Source of the DNA: Porpolomopsis calyptriformis
Lineage: Eukaryota; Basidiomycota; Agaricomycetes; Agaricales; Hygrophoraceae
DNA length: 64,000 bases
Assembly: GCA_951640195.1 (NCBI GenBank)
Contig: OX621165.1
Location: 2,046,001 to 2,110,000 of the forward strand
Reading direction: 5' to 3'
The notes below the pieces were generated by a model, which was not told where the DNA came from, ran no database searches, and was given only the letters and a program-made list of their open reading frames with translations. The number at the start of each line of letters is the position of its first letter. Position 1 is the first letter of the stretch. The translations under genes and the position numbers were made by a program. Positions 35,102 through 46,499 of the stretch are shown in pieces.

Positions 35102-36967
35102 TCAGAAATCACTAGCAGAAGCAACCAGCGCAGCAGCCGTCTTGTCGTATTCCTGAACGGGCGAGGAAACAGCGGATGCAAACGAAGAATAGCCACCGGG
35201 GCTACTCGTCGCAGAGGCAGATAGCCGGGAGCCACATGGACTCTCGCACTTGCTCATCGACGAAGGCGAGAGTTTCCCGGGCGAGAACGGGCTCGAGTTA
35301 CCTGTACTTGAGCGATCGGAACTTCCCCAATCCAGACACTGCCAGAAATCCTCAAGAGGCGGCAGAGTGGTCACCGTGCCAAGGTGCAGCGGAAACGCAA
35401 CCTCCTTTGCATACGTTCGGACCTCGTTTGCGATCGGGAGATCGTCCGTCAGACGTTTGGCCGCCAGCTCCTGTTCCCCTTGCCTATTGATGTTGCCAGA
35501 ATCACCCAAGCGTCCGGAACTAGACAAGGAACAGAAAACGTGAGACTCCCTGTCAGATATCCTTCCTTGAAACTGTTCGAGTCTAATCGCCATGCGGTTT
35601 TCTTCCTCAAGTAATACGGGATCGATCGGTATAGCCTGGGATCGAGTTGGTGTATCCAAGGTGTGGCAAGAGAATATTCGCAAGCGTTGCAACGATGGGG
35701 GTAAGGAACACTCTGTCTCCAAATGAGTTGGCACAGCCTCGACATCGTCATAAGAGGACTTCTCCAAAGGAGTTTTCACCAATGGTGGAAGGGTTGTGGA
35801 TTCAAAGTGGCTCCCGTCTTGTGCATTTTGATTACTAAAAGCAAAATTCGCGCATCTGAGTGGTACAATACTTGGTATACGGGGGCGTTTGGCTCTTCTG
35901 TGGTCCTCTATGGTAGAAGGATCAGGAATTCGGTCCTTTTCATCCATATATGCTTGATACGCCTGTGAGTAATCAACGTGGTATTGCCATCCATTCGGGA
36001 GACCTTTGTACAAAGAAACTTCGCGTGACATTGGGTAACCGTAGGGACCCTGCGACAGAGCTCGTGATGGCAGCTGAAGAACGGAGGATGATTGGGAAGA
36101 TTGTTCATGAGTGACCGAACGCGGGTCGGGATGGTGTCCTATCGATCCCAAAACAGGGGTCGGCTGTATCGCGTGTGTACGAGGTCGTAAGGTAGTTTCG
36201 TTCGTAACATCCAGGGGACCACGGCTGGGAGATATCAAAGCCGCTTGTCGTTGCTTAACGACGAGGTTGTCGATGGGACTGAGAACAAGTTCCGTTTGCA
36301 AATACGACGCGCTCTTTTCTGACAACTTCGGCTGAGGTGGGGCATTTTCTCGTGTTTCTACGAGAAGCAAGTTTCCAGACTTCTTCACCGTGCACGTCGG
36401 ACATACTTTAACGAACTGTGAGACAAGCGTCTTTGGAACCCAAGAATACAGTTCTCGGACAACAGCACGCGTCTTGTCTCGCCCCCCATGTTCAGCTTGG
36501 GCATGACAGAAGCAGATCATCTCGTAAAGTCGCTCCGTGGTCGCAACAGGTCGGTCATCGTGCAGTACAACAAAACCAGCCATCTGGGCTGGCATACCTG
36601 AGCCGGCGAGCGGGTCCTCATGCAATTCACCCAGAGTGAACATCTTGCGGACCCAGAAGCGAAATTGAGGACTCTCGTTGCGGCTATTAGGATTCATAAG
36701 GATGTCCCATATTCTGCCGAGCATAGGCTGTGTTATAAGCGCCTTTTCTCGGTTGCGTGGGGGAAGGGATTCGAGGTAGGTTGTTTCTATAGCTTTGTAC
36801 TGTTCATAAGTAGGAAACCCAGGCTTGCTGGAGATATTTGTGGATGGGTCGAAAGAGGTAACATGTGGAGAAGACTGTTCGGGGACCACGGAAGAAACGA
36901 TGGCATGTTTCCTCGTGTATGGTTTTGGGGTGATTGACCGAATATTCTGTCTAAAAGCTGGTGCCAT
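35102..36967 (-). CDS. Integrase-type H2C2 zinc-finger protein, probably domesticated
   Basis: A single exon of 621 residues. An N-terminal region (FPTYEQYKAIETTYLESLPP, QFRFWVRKMFTL, about 51-112) precedes an integrase-like zinc-binding motif with His155, His160, Cys189 and Cys192 (H-x4-H-x28-C-x2-C; FCHAQAEHGG and VCPTC). There is no integrase catalytic core, reverse transcriptase or LTR nearby. The remainder is disordered, with a basic patch (RRAKRPR) that could be a nuclear signal and a Ser/Gly-rich tail. The uninterrupted frame, unlike the decayed transposons here, argues for a host function, possibly in transcription. The substrate is unknown. Confidence 0.7.
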   Translation of the reverse strand: MAPAFRQNIRSITPKPYTRKHAIVSSVVPEQSSPHVTSFDPSTNISSKPGFPTYEQYKAIETTYLESLPPRNREKALITQPMLGRIWDILMNPNSRNESPQFRFWVRKMFTLGELHEDPLAGSGMPAQMAGFVVLHDDRPVATTERLYEMICFCHAQAEHGGRDKTRAVVRELYSWVPKTLVSQFVKVCPTCTVKKSGNLLLVETRENAPPQPKLSEKSASYLQTELVLSPIDNLVVKQRQAALISPSRGPLDVTNETTLRPRTHAIQPTPVLGSIGHHPDPRSVTHEQSSQSSSVLQLPSRALSQGPYGYPMSREVSLYKGLPNGWQYHVDYSQAYQAYMDEKDRIPDPSTIEDHRRAKRPRIPSIVPLRCANFAFSNQNAQDGSHFESTTLPPLVKTPLEKSSYDDVEAVPTHLETECSLPPSLQRLRIFSCHTLDTPTRSQAIPIDPVLLEEENRMAIRLEQFQGRISDRESHVFCSLSSSGRLGDSGNINRQGEQELAAKRLTDDLPIANEVRTYAKEVAFPLHLGTVTTLPPLEDFWQCLDWGSSDRSSTGNSSPFSPGKLSPSSMSKCESPCGSRLSASATSSPGGYSSFASAVSSPVQEYDKTAAALVASASDF

Positions 36968-37361
36968 TAAATGTGAATAAAGTAAGGAAGAGATGTACTA
37001 TTGGATCGGGTATCGTTAGAGATGTAGAAATGAGAAATTTTGAGATGCTCACGAATGACAACCGTCAAGGTCGTGGTTGAAGTAAATGCGCGTTTGTAAT
37101 CAGGTGACTCGAAAATCAGGCACCTCAACAGAAGATCGAAATCCACTTTCGAAGCCACTTTCGACAAAGCCATCGTGTAGAAACGTTCAAGGTGAACAAG
37201 GCTAATTTCGGCAGCGCTGGCGGCAATCAGCACAGCCGTAATCTTGGCGTGCTGAAAGAGCTCCGCTTTTATTCTTGTCCTGGACTGCCCATGTGGGACC
37301 AATGACAACTCCAGGATTGATGTCGCCTATCGGCGATTGTTCTGATTCGCTCCTTGGCCGA
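36968..37361. other. Divergent promoter region
   Basis: Shared upstream region of the H2C2 zinc-finger gene (-) and the NACHT-ankyrin receptor (+). No clear motif was recognised. Confidence 0.4.
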
Positions 37362-39773
37362 ATGGCATATGCTCGTCCGATGCTCCATGCCCGGAATGTC
37401 AGCTTCAACAACAGTGAAGTGAACATCATTGGCAGAGATCAGATCATTTACGATACAGGTCAGTTGTTAACCAAGTTCTGGTCAACTTTCGAAACGTATC
37501 AGTTGAATGACAAGGCCCGCATCGTCGCAACATTGCACTATGGCTATCTCCCCTCAACTTCAAGGAGTCCCAGAGTGAATTTTTGCAGACCCACGAACAA
37601 GGGACTGGAAATTGGCTGCTTGAATCTCAAATATTCCAAGACTGGTGTAATGGAACATCTCAAACACTGTGGTGTCCTGGAAATCGTGAGATTCAGCTAC
37701 ATCCGTGAAAATGACCTTACTGATAAATTGATTTGGACAGCTGGTACTGGAAAGACTATCCTTGCGTAATGCCCTCTTGCAAACCGCTCCTTGATCTTAG
37801 ACTTACTACAATTGCATATAGATCTATCGTTGTGAACTATCTTCAAACATTCTTCAATGACGGCAATGTTGGAACCGTATTCATATACTGCAGCTATAAA
37901 GAACAGACCTCGCAGACTGTCACCCATTTGATCGCAAGTTTGCTGAAGCAATTGGTCCAGGATCGTCCTCTGATATCGGACAATGTGAACTCGTTTTATG
38001 ATTGTCACCAAACCCAAAGCACTTACCCCACGCTCAACGAATTGACCAAAGCTTTGGAGGAGGAAATCAAGACATATGCAAGAGTTTTCATTGTCGTCGA
38101 TGCTCTGGACGAATTCACTGAAAGTAACGAGTCTCGTATAAAGCTTCTGAAAGCCCTTCGCTCTATCACTGGACCTGTCAACTTAATGGTGACATCACGC
38201 GACCTTCCCTCAATCGAGCAACACTTTCTTTCAGCACAGCGGCTCGACATTTGCGCTACTGACGAAGACGTGGAAAAATATGTTCGAAGCCGGCTTGTTG
38301 ACTATCCGGGTCTTGTGAATCTTCGAGACACCATCACGAAGAAAATTGTTCACAATGTTAGAGGCATGTAAGGATCTCCGATGTTCAAATCTACCAAGCG
38401 TTCGTACCTGACTACCTGGCAAGGTTTTTACTGGCACGCCTTCACATGGATGCGTTGGTGCAACGTCACAGTGAATACCAAATCCTCAGGTCACTGGATA
38501 ATCTGCAAAATGAAGTGGATGATATTTATGATCAAGCAATGGAACGAATCGAGCGGCAACCCAAGGCCGACAAAGATTTAGCCGAACGCGTTCTGTCGTG
38601 GATCATTTATGCGTCTCGACCATTGTCTGTTGAGGAGCTCCAGCATGCTGTCGCCGTCTCCCCCAAGATGACCGAGTTAAAGCCTCTCGCTCTTGTATTC
38701 GAATGGAAGCTGACGTCTGTGTGTGCTGGGTTAGTTGTGATTGATAAGGAACAACACATAGTTCGCCTTGCTCGTGAGTGGAACAGCCATTGGCGTGATA
38801 GCGTATTCACCCTTGTATAGATTACACCACTCAACAATATTTCGAAACTCATCGCGAACTCCGGCTTCCTCATGCCGAGGCCACCATCGCGAAAGCGTGC
38901 CTCGCATATCTTTCATTCGATGTATTCGCGCGAGGCTACTGCAATAGTAACGACGAGTTTCAATCCCTTTTGAAAGAGAATCCCCTTCTTGATTATGCAT
39001 CCCGGAATTGGGGCCATCATGGACGTCGACACCAAGACAGCATCAAAGATTTGGCGATAAACTTTCTTCGGGATGATTCCAAGGTTGCATGTGCTAGTCA
39101 AGTCATGCTAACGTCTTCCCGCCACACTCGATATTTCGCGAGGAACTTTTCGGGCGTTCATATGTCTGCTTATTGCGGCCTGGACCAGATCCTCCGTTGC
39201 CAGCTGAGAAATGGTGCAGATGCAGACATTCCAGACAGCTATGGTCGAACCCCACTTTCATATGCGGCTGCCAACGGGCATGACGCAGTTGTGAAGCTAT
39301 TGCTCGCCCGGGACGATGTTGGAGCGGACTCCAAGGCTCTAGATGGTTCGACACCACTCTTATATGCGGCTTGGTGCGGGAACGAGGTAGTCGTGAAGCT
39401 GCTGCTCGCTCGGGATGATGTTGAAGTGGACTCGCGGGACTCGTATGGTCGGACTCCGCTCTCCTTCGCAGCTGAGGGTGGACACGAGGCAATCGTAGAG
39501 CTTTTGCTAGCTCGGGATGACATTGATGCAAACTCACAGGATGCGGATGGCCGGACACCCCTTTCGTTTGCCGCTTCGCGCGGGAATGATGCCGTCGTGA
39601 ATCCGCTGCTCGCCCGGGATGACGTTGAACCAGACCTAAGAGACGAGGATGGCCGAACGCCACTTTCATATGCCGCCCGGAATGGGTATGAGGCAATTGT
39701 GAATATGCTCCTTGCTCGAGACAACGTTAAATCAGACTTCACCGCCGAACGCTACATTCTCGCGCAGCCTTGA
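37362..39773 (+). CDS. NACHT-ankyrin NLR receptor 1
   Basis: Exons 37362-37458, 37515-37685, 37741-37765, 37822-38367, 38424-38773, 38821-39773 join in phase to 713 residues. The intron phases are the same as in receptor 2 at 53083-56889. A short N-terminal motif (NVSFNNSEVNIIGRDQIIYD) is followed by LWLSPLNFKESQSEFLQTHE, with GTGNWLLES. The P-loop PGTGKTILAS falls in a 25-base exon, then Walker B-like FIVVDALDEF and a sensor VTSRDLP. A winged-helix/spacer region (LAHYTTQQYFE) leads to five ankyrin repeats (GRTPLSYAAANGHDAVVKLL type). Fungal NLRs of this build act in non-self recognition and regulated cell death; the ligand is unknown. The start was chosen by alignment with the paralogues. 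Confidence 0.85.
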
Positions 39774-40135
39774 ATCAGTCGTGAAGATGCTGCTCACTCA
39801 ACATGACACTGAAGTGGACTCAAAGTCCGGCATGTTTAAATACCATGTCATATGCACCTTGGGCATGGCATGAAGCAGTTGTGGACCTACACTGGCCTGG
39901 AATGATGGAGCAGACTCAAGGGCCCTGTTTGGTCGAACCCTACTTCATATGTGGGTTTGAACGCGTACAAGTCAGTTGTGAAGCTGCTCCTTGCTTGGGG
40001 TGACATTGAAGCAGACTCAAAGGATAATGAAAGCAGTGTTTGGTCATTCCTTGCCCACAAGCCCATCACAGAGTCATCCCAGGTGAGTGGTAGCTTCATA
40101 TGTGCTCCTGTCTGTACTTGGTTTCACATGCTCGA
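39774..40135 (+). pseudogene. Decayed ankyrin tail of NLR receptor 1
   Basis: After the stop at 39771-39773 further ankyrin-like pieces remain in shifting frames (VVKMLLTQHDTEVDSKS; DGADSRALFGRTLLHM; ADSK-like at 40010), with stops and indels. The ancestral receptor had more repeats; a frameshift near 39745 now ends it early. Confidence 0.6.
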
Positions 40136-40999
40136 CTAGGACATAACAGTTGTAAGATTACTGCACTCTTCGGATGAACTAGGGGCACTTTAGAGGCACC
40201 CTGGAATGCGAGGATGCGGCTTGTGGATCAGAAAACCTTCAGAATCTCTTTATGACCTCTCCAAGCTTTTTAATTGATCTTCCGAAAGCCTTTGTATTTT
40301 ATGGTAATAACGTCTCATTCTCTGTGTCTTCAACTATTAGTCCTGCTCTATTTTGACAGACCTTACGATATTCTCAGAGAAAGGAATGGGAAGAAGTGGA
40401 GCACAGCTCAGCATATTGCTCGTTCGTTGTTCTAGCAACGAGATAATTGCATCCGTTTCCGCAACACGGGAGCACGTATTTCTACACCACACCAAAATGT
40501 TCAGCTATTGTCATCAACAGAATGATGGTGTTTGCGAATACGGAGAGGTGACACACACGCACTCGTTGAGGGCGCGAAACCTACAAGATAACGTCAGGCT
40601 CGTTAGGTCATTGTTTTGGGAAATAAATTATGGATACCCACTTGCTCTACGCCATCCAGAACGACGTTTGGAATATATCGACTTCAAACGTAAACCCGCC
40701 GATTTATTGACCATTGAAATCGACCTCCTGAGGATGCGACCCGGAGCGGGAAGATAGAATCAATTAATATCGACAGCTCAATTCTCAGTGAGCTCGGATA
40801 CGACGTGCCAGCGTGTCGTTACTTTGGATTACAATTGTCGTTGCGCGAGGCGTATGACGTCGTGTATGAGTGAACAGAGGTGAATGTGGATAAAATCAAC
40901 CAGGATCTGATACTGATAATTGAACAAACCGGAAGCATCCGGCGATAGTGAGGAGCATGCAGACAGACGAAGTTTGGGAAGTGAGGAGCAGGGAGTGTG
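40136..40999. other. Intergenic, one weak ORF
   Basis: No recognised gene. A 134-codon open frame (40353-40757, +) has no family resemblance I can name, and its composition does not convince me that it is coding. Confidence 0.3.
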
Positions 41000-41979
41000 T
41001 CAATCTTTCTCTTTGCGATCGTGATTCGCGATTGCGGACACCATGTCGTCTGGTGTCGGATTAGTGGCCACGACGTCCACGTGGATGCCTAAACCTTCAC
41101 GAAGAGACGCAGATGTAGTTGGACCGATCGCAGCAATTCTAACCTTATGAGGCGATCGTGCTCTGTCGGAAGATAGATCAAGGGTGGGAAGATCAAAGAA
41201 ACCGCGTAGTATAGGTATTGCGAAGCTTGCGGCAGAGGGTGCAAAGAAGACGATCCACCAATCATCGAACGCTGGACAAATCGATTAAAACAAAACCATA
41301 AAATAACGGAGGTTCTTTGTACCTCTGGGTGAAGATGCGACGACGCATTCCAAATCTCTTGCAAGATTGGACGAGGGGTGCGTCTCGTAAACTTTCAGAC
41401 ATTCCACCTCGAGGCCGCCATCATTGAGAATATTTGGAATCGTGTCCCGATTTTTATCGCCAGTGAGGTACAGCGATTTGGGGTTCAACCTGCTCCCGCC
41501 TTCGGTCGTGGAGACGTCCTCTAGTATGAAACGGGCAAGACGTTCACTCGTACCACATTTACCACGTATATCCTTAGGAACCAGACAAGAATCACCATGG
41601 GTGTCGCGAAGGGAACGAAGTAGCGTAGCAGTGGTGTCACCGACTACATAAAAAGGCAAGCAACACCAATCGGCTACAAGAAATGTTGGCCATTCGCTCG
41701 GCGGAAGCAGACGGTATACCAACCTTCGATTGATGTGGTCGAGGAAGTGTCAGATAGCAGATCTTCTACAACATTCTTCCAAGCCTCGCTTGCTCTTGCA
41801 CTCGTTATGATCACACGTCCATAACTTGGTTCGTTGACCAAAATGGATTTGAGTTGTTCTAGGTTGGTCAAGACCGTTTCAAGGATAGGAACTGAGAAGA
41901 CATGGTACCCGAGAGACTTGAGAGATTGCTCGTAAGGATCTGGAGTACTTGGTGCTTTGAGGAGAATAATGTTTGCCAT
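41000..41979 (-). CDS. HEM4: Uroporphyrinogen-III synthase
   Basis: Closes hydroxymethylbilane into uroporphyrinogen III with inversion of ring D, in heme synthesis. Exons 41979-41724, 41673-41323, 41271-41000 join in phase to 292 residues. Visible: MANIILLKAP start, VIITSARASEAW (the conserved TS..A region), PFYVVGDTTATLLRS, LYLTGDKNRDTIP, VYETHPS, WWIVFFAPSAASFAIPIL and IAAIGPTTSASLREGL near the end. These are the weakly conserved but typical landmarks of the family. It is divergent from the NACHT-WD40 receptor, 320 bases between starts. Confidence 0.93.
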
Positions 41980-42299
41980 CGTCACTGACGATTACTGGCA
42001 GTAAACGTAACCCTAACCCCGAGCAATGGTTTCAAATCGTTTGCAACGACTCGAACAACGACTCGAACAGAGTTCCGAGGGCAACGAATTCAAAAGAGAC
42101 CTTGACAACACAGTAATGGAGCTTCTCTACCTTTCATATCTCGCTTAGGGCTTGCGAAGATACCCGTTATACAGATACAGAATGAACGACAAGTGCAAAA
42201 TCTGGAATGGGCAGAACCCTGCGTGTTATGCTGTGCCTCGGCGTCTAGCATTCTTTGATTCGTCCCACATCCAATCCAATCCATTCAAACCCCCTCCCA

Positions 42300-44877
42300 A
42301 TGTTCCACACTATCAAATCAAAGTCGAAATCAAAGTCGGATAACAAAGCAAGGTTGAAGAAGGGATGTTCTACTGCTGTTAGCGGCCTGCAAACAACTCT
42401 TCGAATAATCGAACAGGCCACTGGAGGCGCCAGATTGACCAGCTTCCAAACAGGCATAGGTGGTCTGCTATTCGTGTTGGATGTTATCAAGGTGGATCGT
42501 GGTCATCGTTTGTCTTGACATCTTCTGATGAACAAAGCAGAAAACATCTCAAAACGCAGCGGACGTCGAGAAACTCTCAGAGCAGATAGAAGGTCTTAAT
42601 CGACTCCTTGAAAATTCCAAGGATGGAGGAACACTTTCTTCGGTGGTCATTGATAGAATAGATCGTCTGTTCGTGTACATTGCCTTTTACGCTAACAATG
42701 GACTTGCCTGATCTCTATTTCTATAGTACATCGAATACAGCGTTGGATGAGCTACGAAAGATGGCTTCCCGCAATCCCATCAACCGTTATATTCGCTACT
42801 CTGATGATGCACAGTCGATCAGTAATCATATCGAGACAATCACATGGTCGATCCAAAGCTTTACGGTTTGCCTATCTGTTTGCGTCGTTCCACCTTTGAC
42901 TAACATGGATCGGTACTGCATTGTTGGCATAGGTGGATACTACACTTGCCATCGAATTCGCACTTGACGTTTGTTAATTTCGCGATGCCTCAGTGGGTTT
43001 AACACTCACACTCTCCCAGGAACATGCCACCAGAATCCGGGAGGATATCAGGAAACTTGATGAAAATATGACAAGTGGACTTCAGGTTTGTGTTGATGAT
43101 GCACTAATTGTTACGACTTCACTTAATACCGTCTAGAAAATAATGACTAGATTAGACATGAAAGGTGAGGACTAATTAGTTGAGAGATGAAGTGACTTAG
43201 AATATTTTAGATGGCCGCCCGCCGTATGCCACCTTTGCCGCATTCAACTCTAAAGATCGAGCACGGTGTTTGGAAGACACGAGGGTGGACATCCTCGATC
43301 AGATCGTTCGTTGGACTGGTTTCGACAATTCATCAAGCCAAGACGGTCACTCAGCGAAGGGAAAATCGACAATGCCCAATACCCCTGCGGCGAGTATTTG
43401 TGTATTTTGGATCAATGGATCGGCCGGCACGGGGAAAACGACGATCGCTTATACTGTTGCTGAAGCTTGCAACGAACGTGGCATTCTCAGTGCAAGCTTC
43501 TTCTGCTCGCGGGACGACGCGGAATGCAGCAATCCTCGTCTAATCTTCACCACCATTGCCTACCAACTCGGAAATTTCAGTGATTCGTTCAGAGCCGAGG
43601 TTACTCGTGTTATGGATTCAACACCCAGTATCGTTAATGCCAACCCTTCACATCAACTGGAAGAGCTTATCGTAAAACCTCTTCGTGCGCTCGAGGGCTC
43701 ATTCCCTCCATGTGTCGTTATAGTGGATGCACTCGACGAGTGCAAGGAGACCGGAACAACCTCGGTCATCTTATCGTCACTCTCTCTTCATATCGACGAA
43801 CTTTTCCCATTGAAGTTTTTGGTCACCAGTCGGCCAGAAAGTCATATTACTACAATCTTTCAATCAAGCAATTTGAACCCCGTCACTCAGCGATACATTT
43901 TGCATGAAGTTGAACTTGGGGTTGTGCAGAGCGATATCAAACGTTACCTTTCGTCAAAACTCGCTTCGACGAGAGAATTATATCGTATCAAAGATCAATG
44001 GCCTTCTGAAGCGGATATCCATTCCCTAGCGCTGTTGTCCTCTGCGCTTTTCATCTACGCTTCCACCTCTGTGAGGTTCATTGAAGATAAAAGCTTTTCT
44101 GACCCCAAAGGTCAGCTTGCTCGCCTTCTGTGTCACGCAACTCCTGCGACAGAACCCTCATCACCCGATTATGCCCTTGATCAATTATACACTCAAGTGT
44201 TGAATGATGCTTTGCCTACGATATCCCCTGGTCTTTCTGGCCGATTGAAGAGGATTCTAGGAACTATTGTTCTTCTTCGAGATCCACTCTCTTCACTTTC
44301 TATCGAACGATTACTAGGTATGCGATCCGGAACAGTTCAAGAGACATTGCGTCATCTTCACTCTGTAATCATGGTGCCAGACGATGATAGCCAAGTGGTT
44401 CGAACCCTTCATCCATCCTTCTTCGACTTCATAACAAGCTCAGTTCGATGTCGAAATTCAAAATTTGTTGTTAGCTCTGGAATTCAACATACTCTACTGG
44501 CGCATGCCTGTCTGGACGTTATGAAAGGGCTAAAGCGGGATATATGTGGACTAAAAAACCCATCAGTGCTCAATAACGAAGTCGACAACCTTCCGGCACG
44601 AATCATGGCATGCATTCCACCTGAACTGCAGTATGCTTGCCGTCATTGGGCTTGGCACCTATTACATGCCATGTCCTCTCACAGTCTCTTTGAACTGTTG
44701 AAGGACTTTTGCTCGAAGTATCTACTGTATTGGGTCGAAGCACTAAGTCTGATAGGAGACCTTCGAAATGGCCTCCTTGCGTTGGATACCGCACACCAAG
44801 CGATTGCTGTTCGTCATTTCCCCTCTCTGCAATGCGCAAAGCTGATCCAATTTGACAGAAAGCAGGCAAAGACATGA
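42300..44877 (+). CDS. Helical-domain/NACHT part of WD40-type NLR receptor
   Basis: Exons 42300-42491, 42541-42674, 42727-42865, 42933-42968, 43020-43085, 43137-43164, 43211-44877 join in phase to 753 residues. The N-terminal 230 residues are all helical (TTLRIIEQATGG, GIGGLLFVLDVIK, VEKLSEQIEGLNRLLENS, IRKLDENMTSGLQKIMTRLD). This resembles the MLKL/HeLo-like four-helix bundles found on Agaricomycete NLRs. Then RPPYATFAAFN and CLEDTRVDILDQI lead to the NACHT domain: INGSAGTGKTTIAYTVAE, VIVDALDECK, FLVTSRPE. Winged-helix and superhelical regions follow (LHPSFFDFI). The frame stops at 44875-44877, one base out of step with the WD40 half, so in this assembly the receptor is split. Confidence 0.85.
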
Positions 44878-46499
44878 CTGATACAATGAATTTACTTCGT
44901 GATTGCGAGCGATTCACCCTTGAATTTTTCTCAGTGATCAGTACTTGTTCCTTCCAAGTATACCACTCTGCGTTACTGTTCACTCCCGAAGAAGCCTTGA
45001 TTAAGAAGACCTACAGAGGAGAGTTGGACATTCCGGTAAAAGTGCACAATGGATTGGATGAGAGATGGAATTCATGCATACGGACGATAGAAGGACATTC
45101 CGATTCGGTAAATTCGGTCTCATTTTCCCCCGATGGCACGCGTATCGTTTCCGGATCCTCCGACCAAACTGTTCGGCTGTGGGACGCAGTCAGCGGTGCC
45201 CATCTGACCACTTTCAAGGGACATTCTGGTTGGATAAGATCGGTCGGATTTTCCCCCGATGGCACACGTATCGTTTCCGGATCCGACGACAAAACTGTTC
45301 GGCTGTGGGTGGCAGTCAGCGGTGCCCATCTGAACACTTTCGAAGGACATTCTGACTCAGTAATTTCGGTCGAATTTTCCCCCGATGGCACACGTATTGT
45401 TTCCGGATCCTCCGACCAAACTGTTCAGCTGTGGGACGCAGTCAGCGGTACCCATCTGAACACTTTCAAGGGACATTCTGGTTGGATAAGATCGGTCGCA
45501 TTTTCCACCGATGGCATGCGTATCGTTTCCGGATCCTCCGACGAAACTGTTCGGCTGTGGGACGCCATCAGCGGTGCCCATCTGAACACTTTCGAGGGAC
45601 ATTCTGGTTGGATAAGATCGGTCGGATTTTCCCCCGATGGCACACGTATCGTTTCCGGATCCGACGACGAAACTGTTCGGCTGTGGGACGCCATCAGCGG
45701 TGCCCATCTGAACACTTTCAAGGGACATTCTGGCTTAGTATTTTCGATCGGATTTTCCCCCGATGGCATACGTATCGTTTCCGGATCCTCCGACGAAACT
45801 GTTCGGCTGTGGGACGCCATCAGCAGTGCCCATCTGAACACTTTCAAGGGACATTCTCATTCAGTATTTTCGGTCGCATTTTCCCCCGATGGCACACGTA
45901 TCGTTTCCGGATCCTCCGACGAAACTGTTCAGCTGTGGGACACAGTCAGCGGTTCCCATCTGAACACTTTCAATGGACATTCTGATTCAATATTTTCTGT
46001 CGCATTTTCCCCCGATGGCACACGTATCGTTTCCGGATCCGACGACGAAACTGTTCGGCTGTGGGACGCCATCAGCGGTGCCCATCTGAACACTTTCAAG
46101 GGACATTCTGGCTTAGTAAATTCGGTCGAACTTTCCCCCGATGGCACACGTATCGTTTCCGGATCCTCCGACCAAACTGTTCGGCTGTGGGACACAGTCA
46201 GCGGTGCACATTTGAAGTCCCTCGAAAAAGTCTTTATCGGTGTTGAATCGATCGCGCAATCCTATACTTTATCAGGGAATTCTTTATCTACTAACCCTGC
46301 CAGTCCCATATTTGGTTATATTGGAGCAGACGGTTGGGTGCACTCCCTCTCTCTAAAGCGTCGTATTTGTTGGGTTCCAGTCTCTCTCAGACCGATACAT
46401 TCGGCTGCAAACGGAGCTCACGCAGTTTTTGGCGGAGAGGATGGTCGTGTCATTATCTTTGATTTTACAGGCATGGACGCATATTTTCATAACCTCTAG
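44874..46499 (+). CDS. WD40 part of the NLR receptor (out of frame with NACHT half)
   Basis: Open frame of 541 residues whose ATG overlaps the TGA of the NACHT half (ATGA at 44874-44877). It begins with the linker normally joining NACHT to WD40 (MNLLRDCERFTLEFFSVIST, HSALLFTPEEALIKKTY), so it is the second half of the same receptor and not a separate gene by origin. Nine WD40 repeats of 42 residues follow (about residues 73-450), then a short non-repeat tail (GYIGADGWVHSLSLKRR, FGGEDGRVIIFDF) that closes the propeller. WD40 regions of fungal NLRs are the recognition end. Confidence 0.85.
   Translation: MTDTMNLLRDCERFTLEFFSVISTCSFQVYHSALLFTPEEALIKKTYRGELDIPVKVHNGLDERWNSCIRTIEGHSDSVNSVSFSPDGTRIVSGSSDQTVRLWDAVSGAHLTTFKGHSGWIRSVGFSPDGTRIVSGSDDKTVRLWVAVSGAHLNTFEGHSDSVISVEFSPDGTRIVSGSSDQTVQLWDAVSGTHLNTFKGHSGWIRSVAFSTDGMRIVSGSSDETVRLWDAISGAHLNTFEGHSGWIRSVGFSPDGTRIVSGSDDETVRLWDAISGAHLNTFKGHSGLVFSIGFSPDGIRIVSGSSDETVRLWDAISSAHLNTFKGHSHSVFSVAFSPDGTRIVSGSSDETVQLWDTVSGSHLNTFNGHSDSIFSVAFSPDGTRIVSGSDDETVRLWDAISGAHLNTFKGHSGLVNSVELSPDGTRIVSGSSDQTVRLWDTVSGAHLKSLEKVFIGVESIAQSYTLSGNSLSTNPASPIFGYIGADGWVHSLSLKRRICWVPVSLRPIHSAANGAHAVFGGEDGRVIIFDFTGMDAYFHNL
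45090..46223 (+). repeat. Nine near-identical WD40-coding repeats, 126 bases each
   Basis: The unit encodes GHS....[13 protein letters not shown] followed by D.TVRLWDA.SGAHLNTF. Most of each unit is identical at DNA level, including silent positions (for example CGTATCGTTTCCGGATC recurs). Differences concentrate at the residues after GHS (DSVN, GWIR, GLVF, HSVF, DSIF, GLVN), at SSD/SDD with Q/K/E, at R/Q before LW and at AVSGA/AISGT/TVSGS. Confidence 0.9.

Noticed and set aside
36967..37308. Minus-strand frame upstream of the H2C2 zinc-finger gene as its N-terminal extension
   Set aside because: It is out of frame with the strong ATG at 36967 and has no coding character.
40353..40757. 134-codon plus-strand frame as a gene
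   Set aside because: No domain, signal or resemblance; the codon pattern is not distinctive and it sits in an NLR decay zone.
45011..46195. Long minus-strand frames across the WD40 repeats
   Set aside because: Shadows of the repeat; the same open antisense frame recurs in every unit because the DNA repeats.
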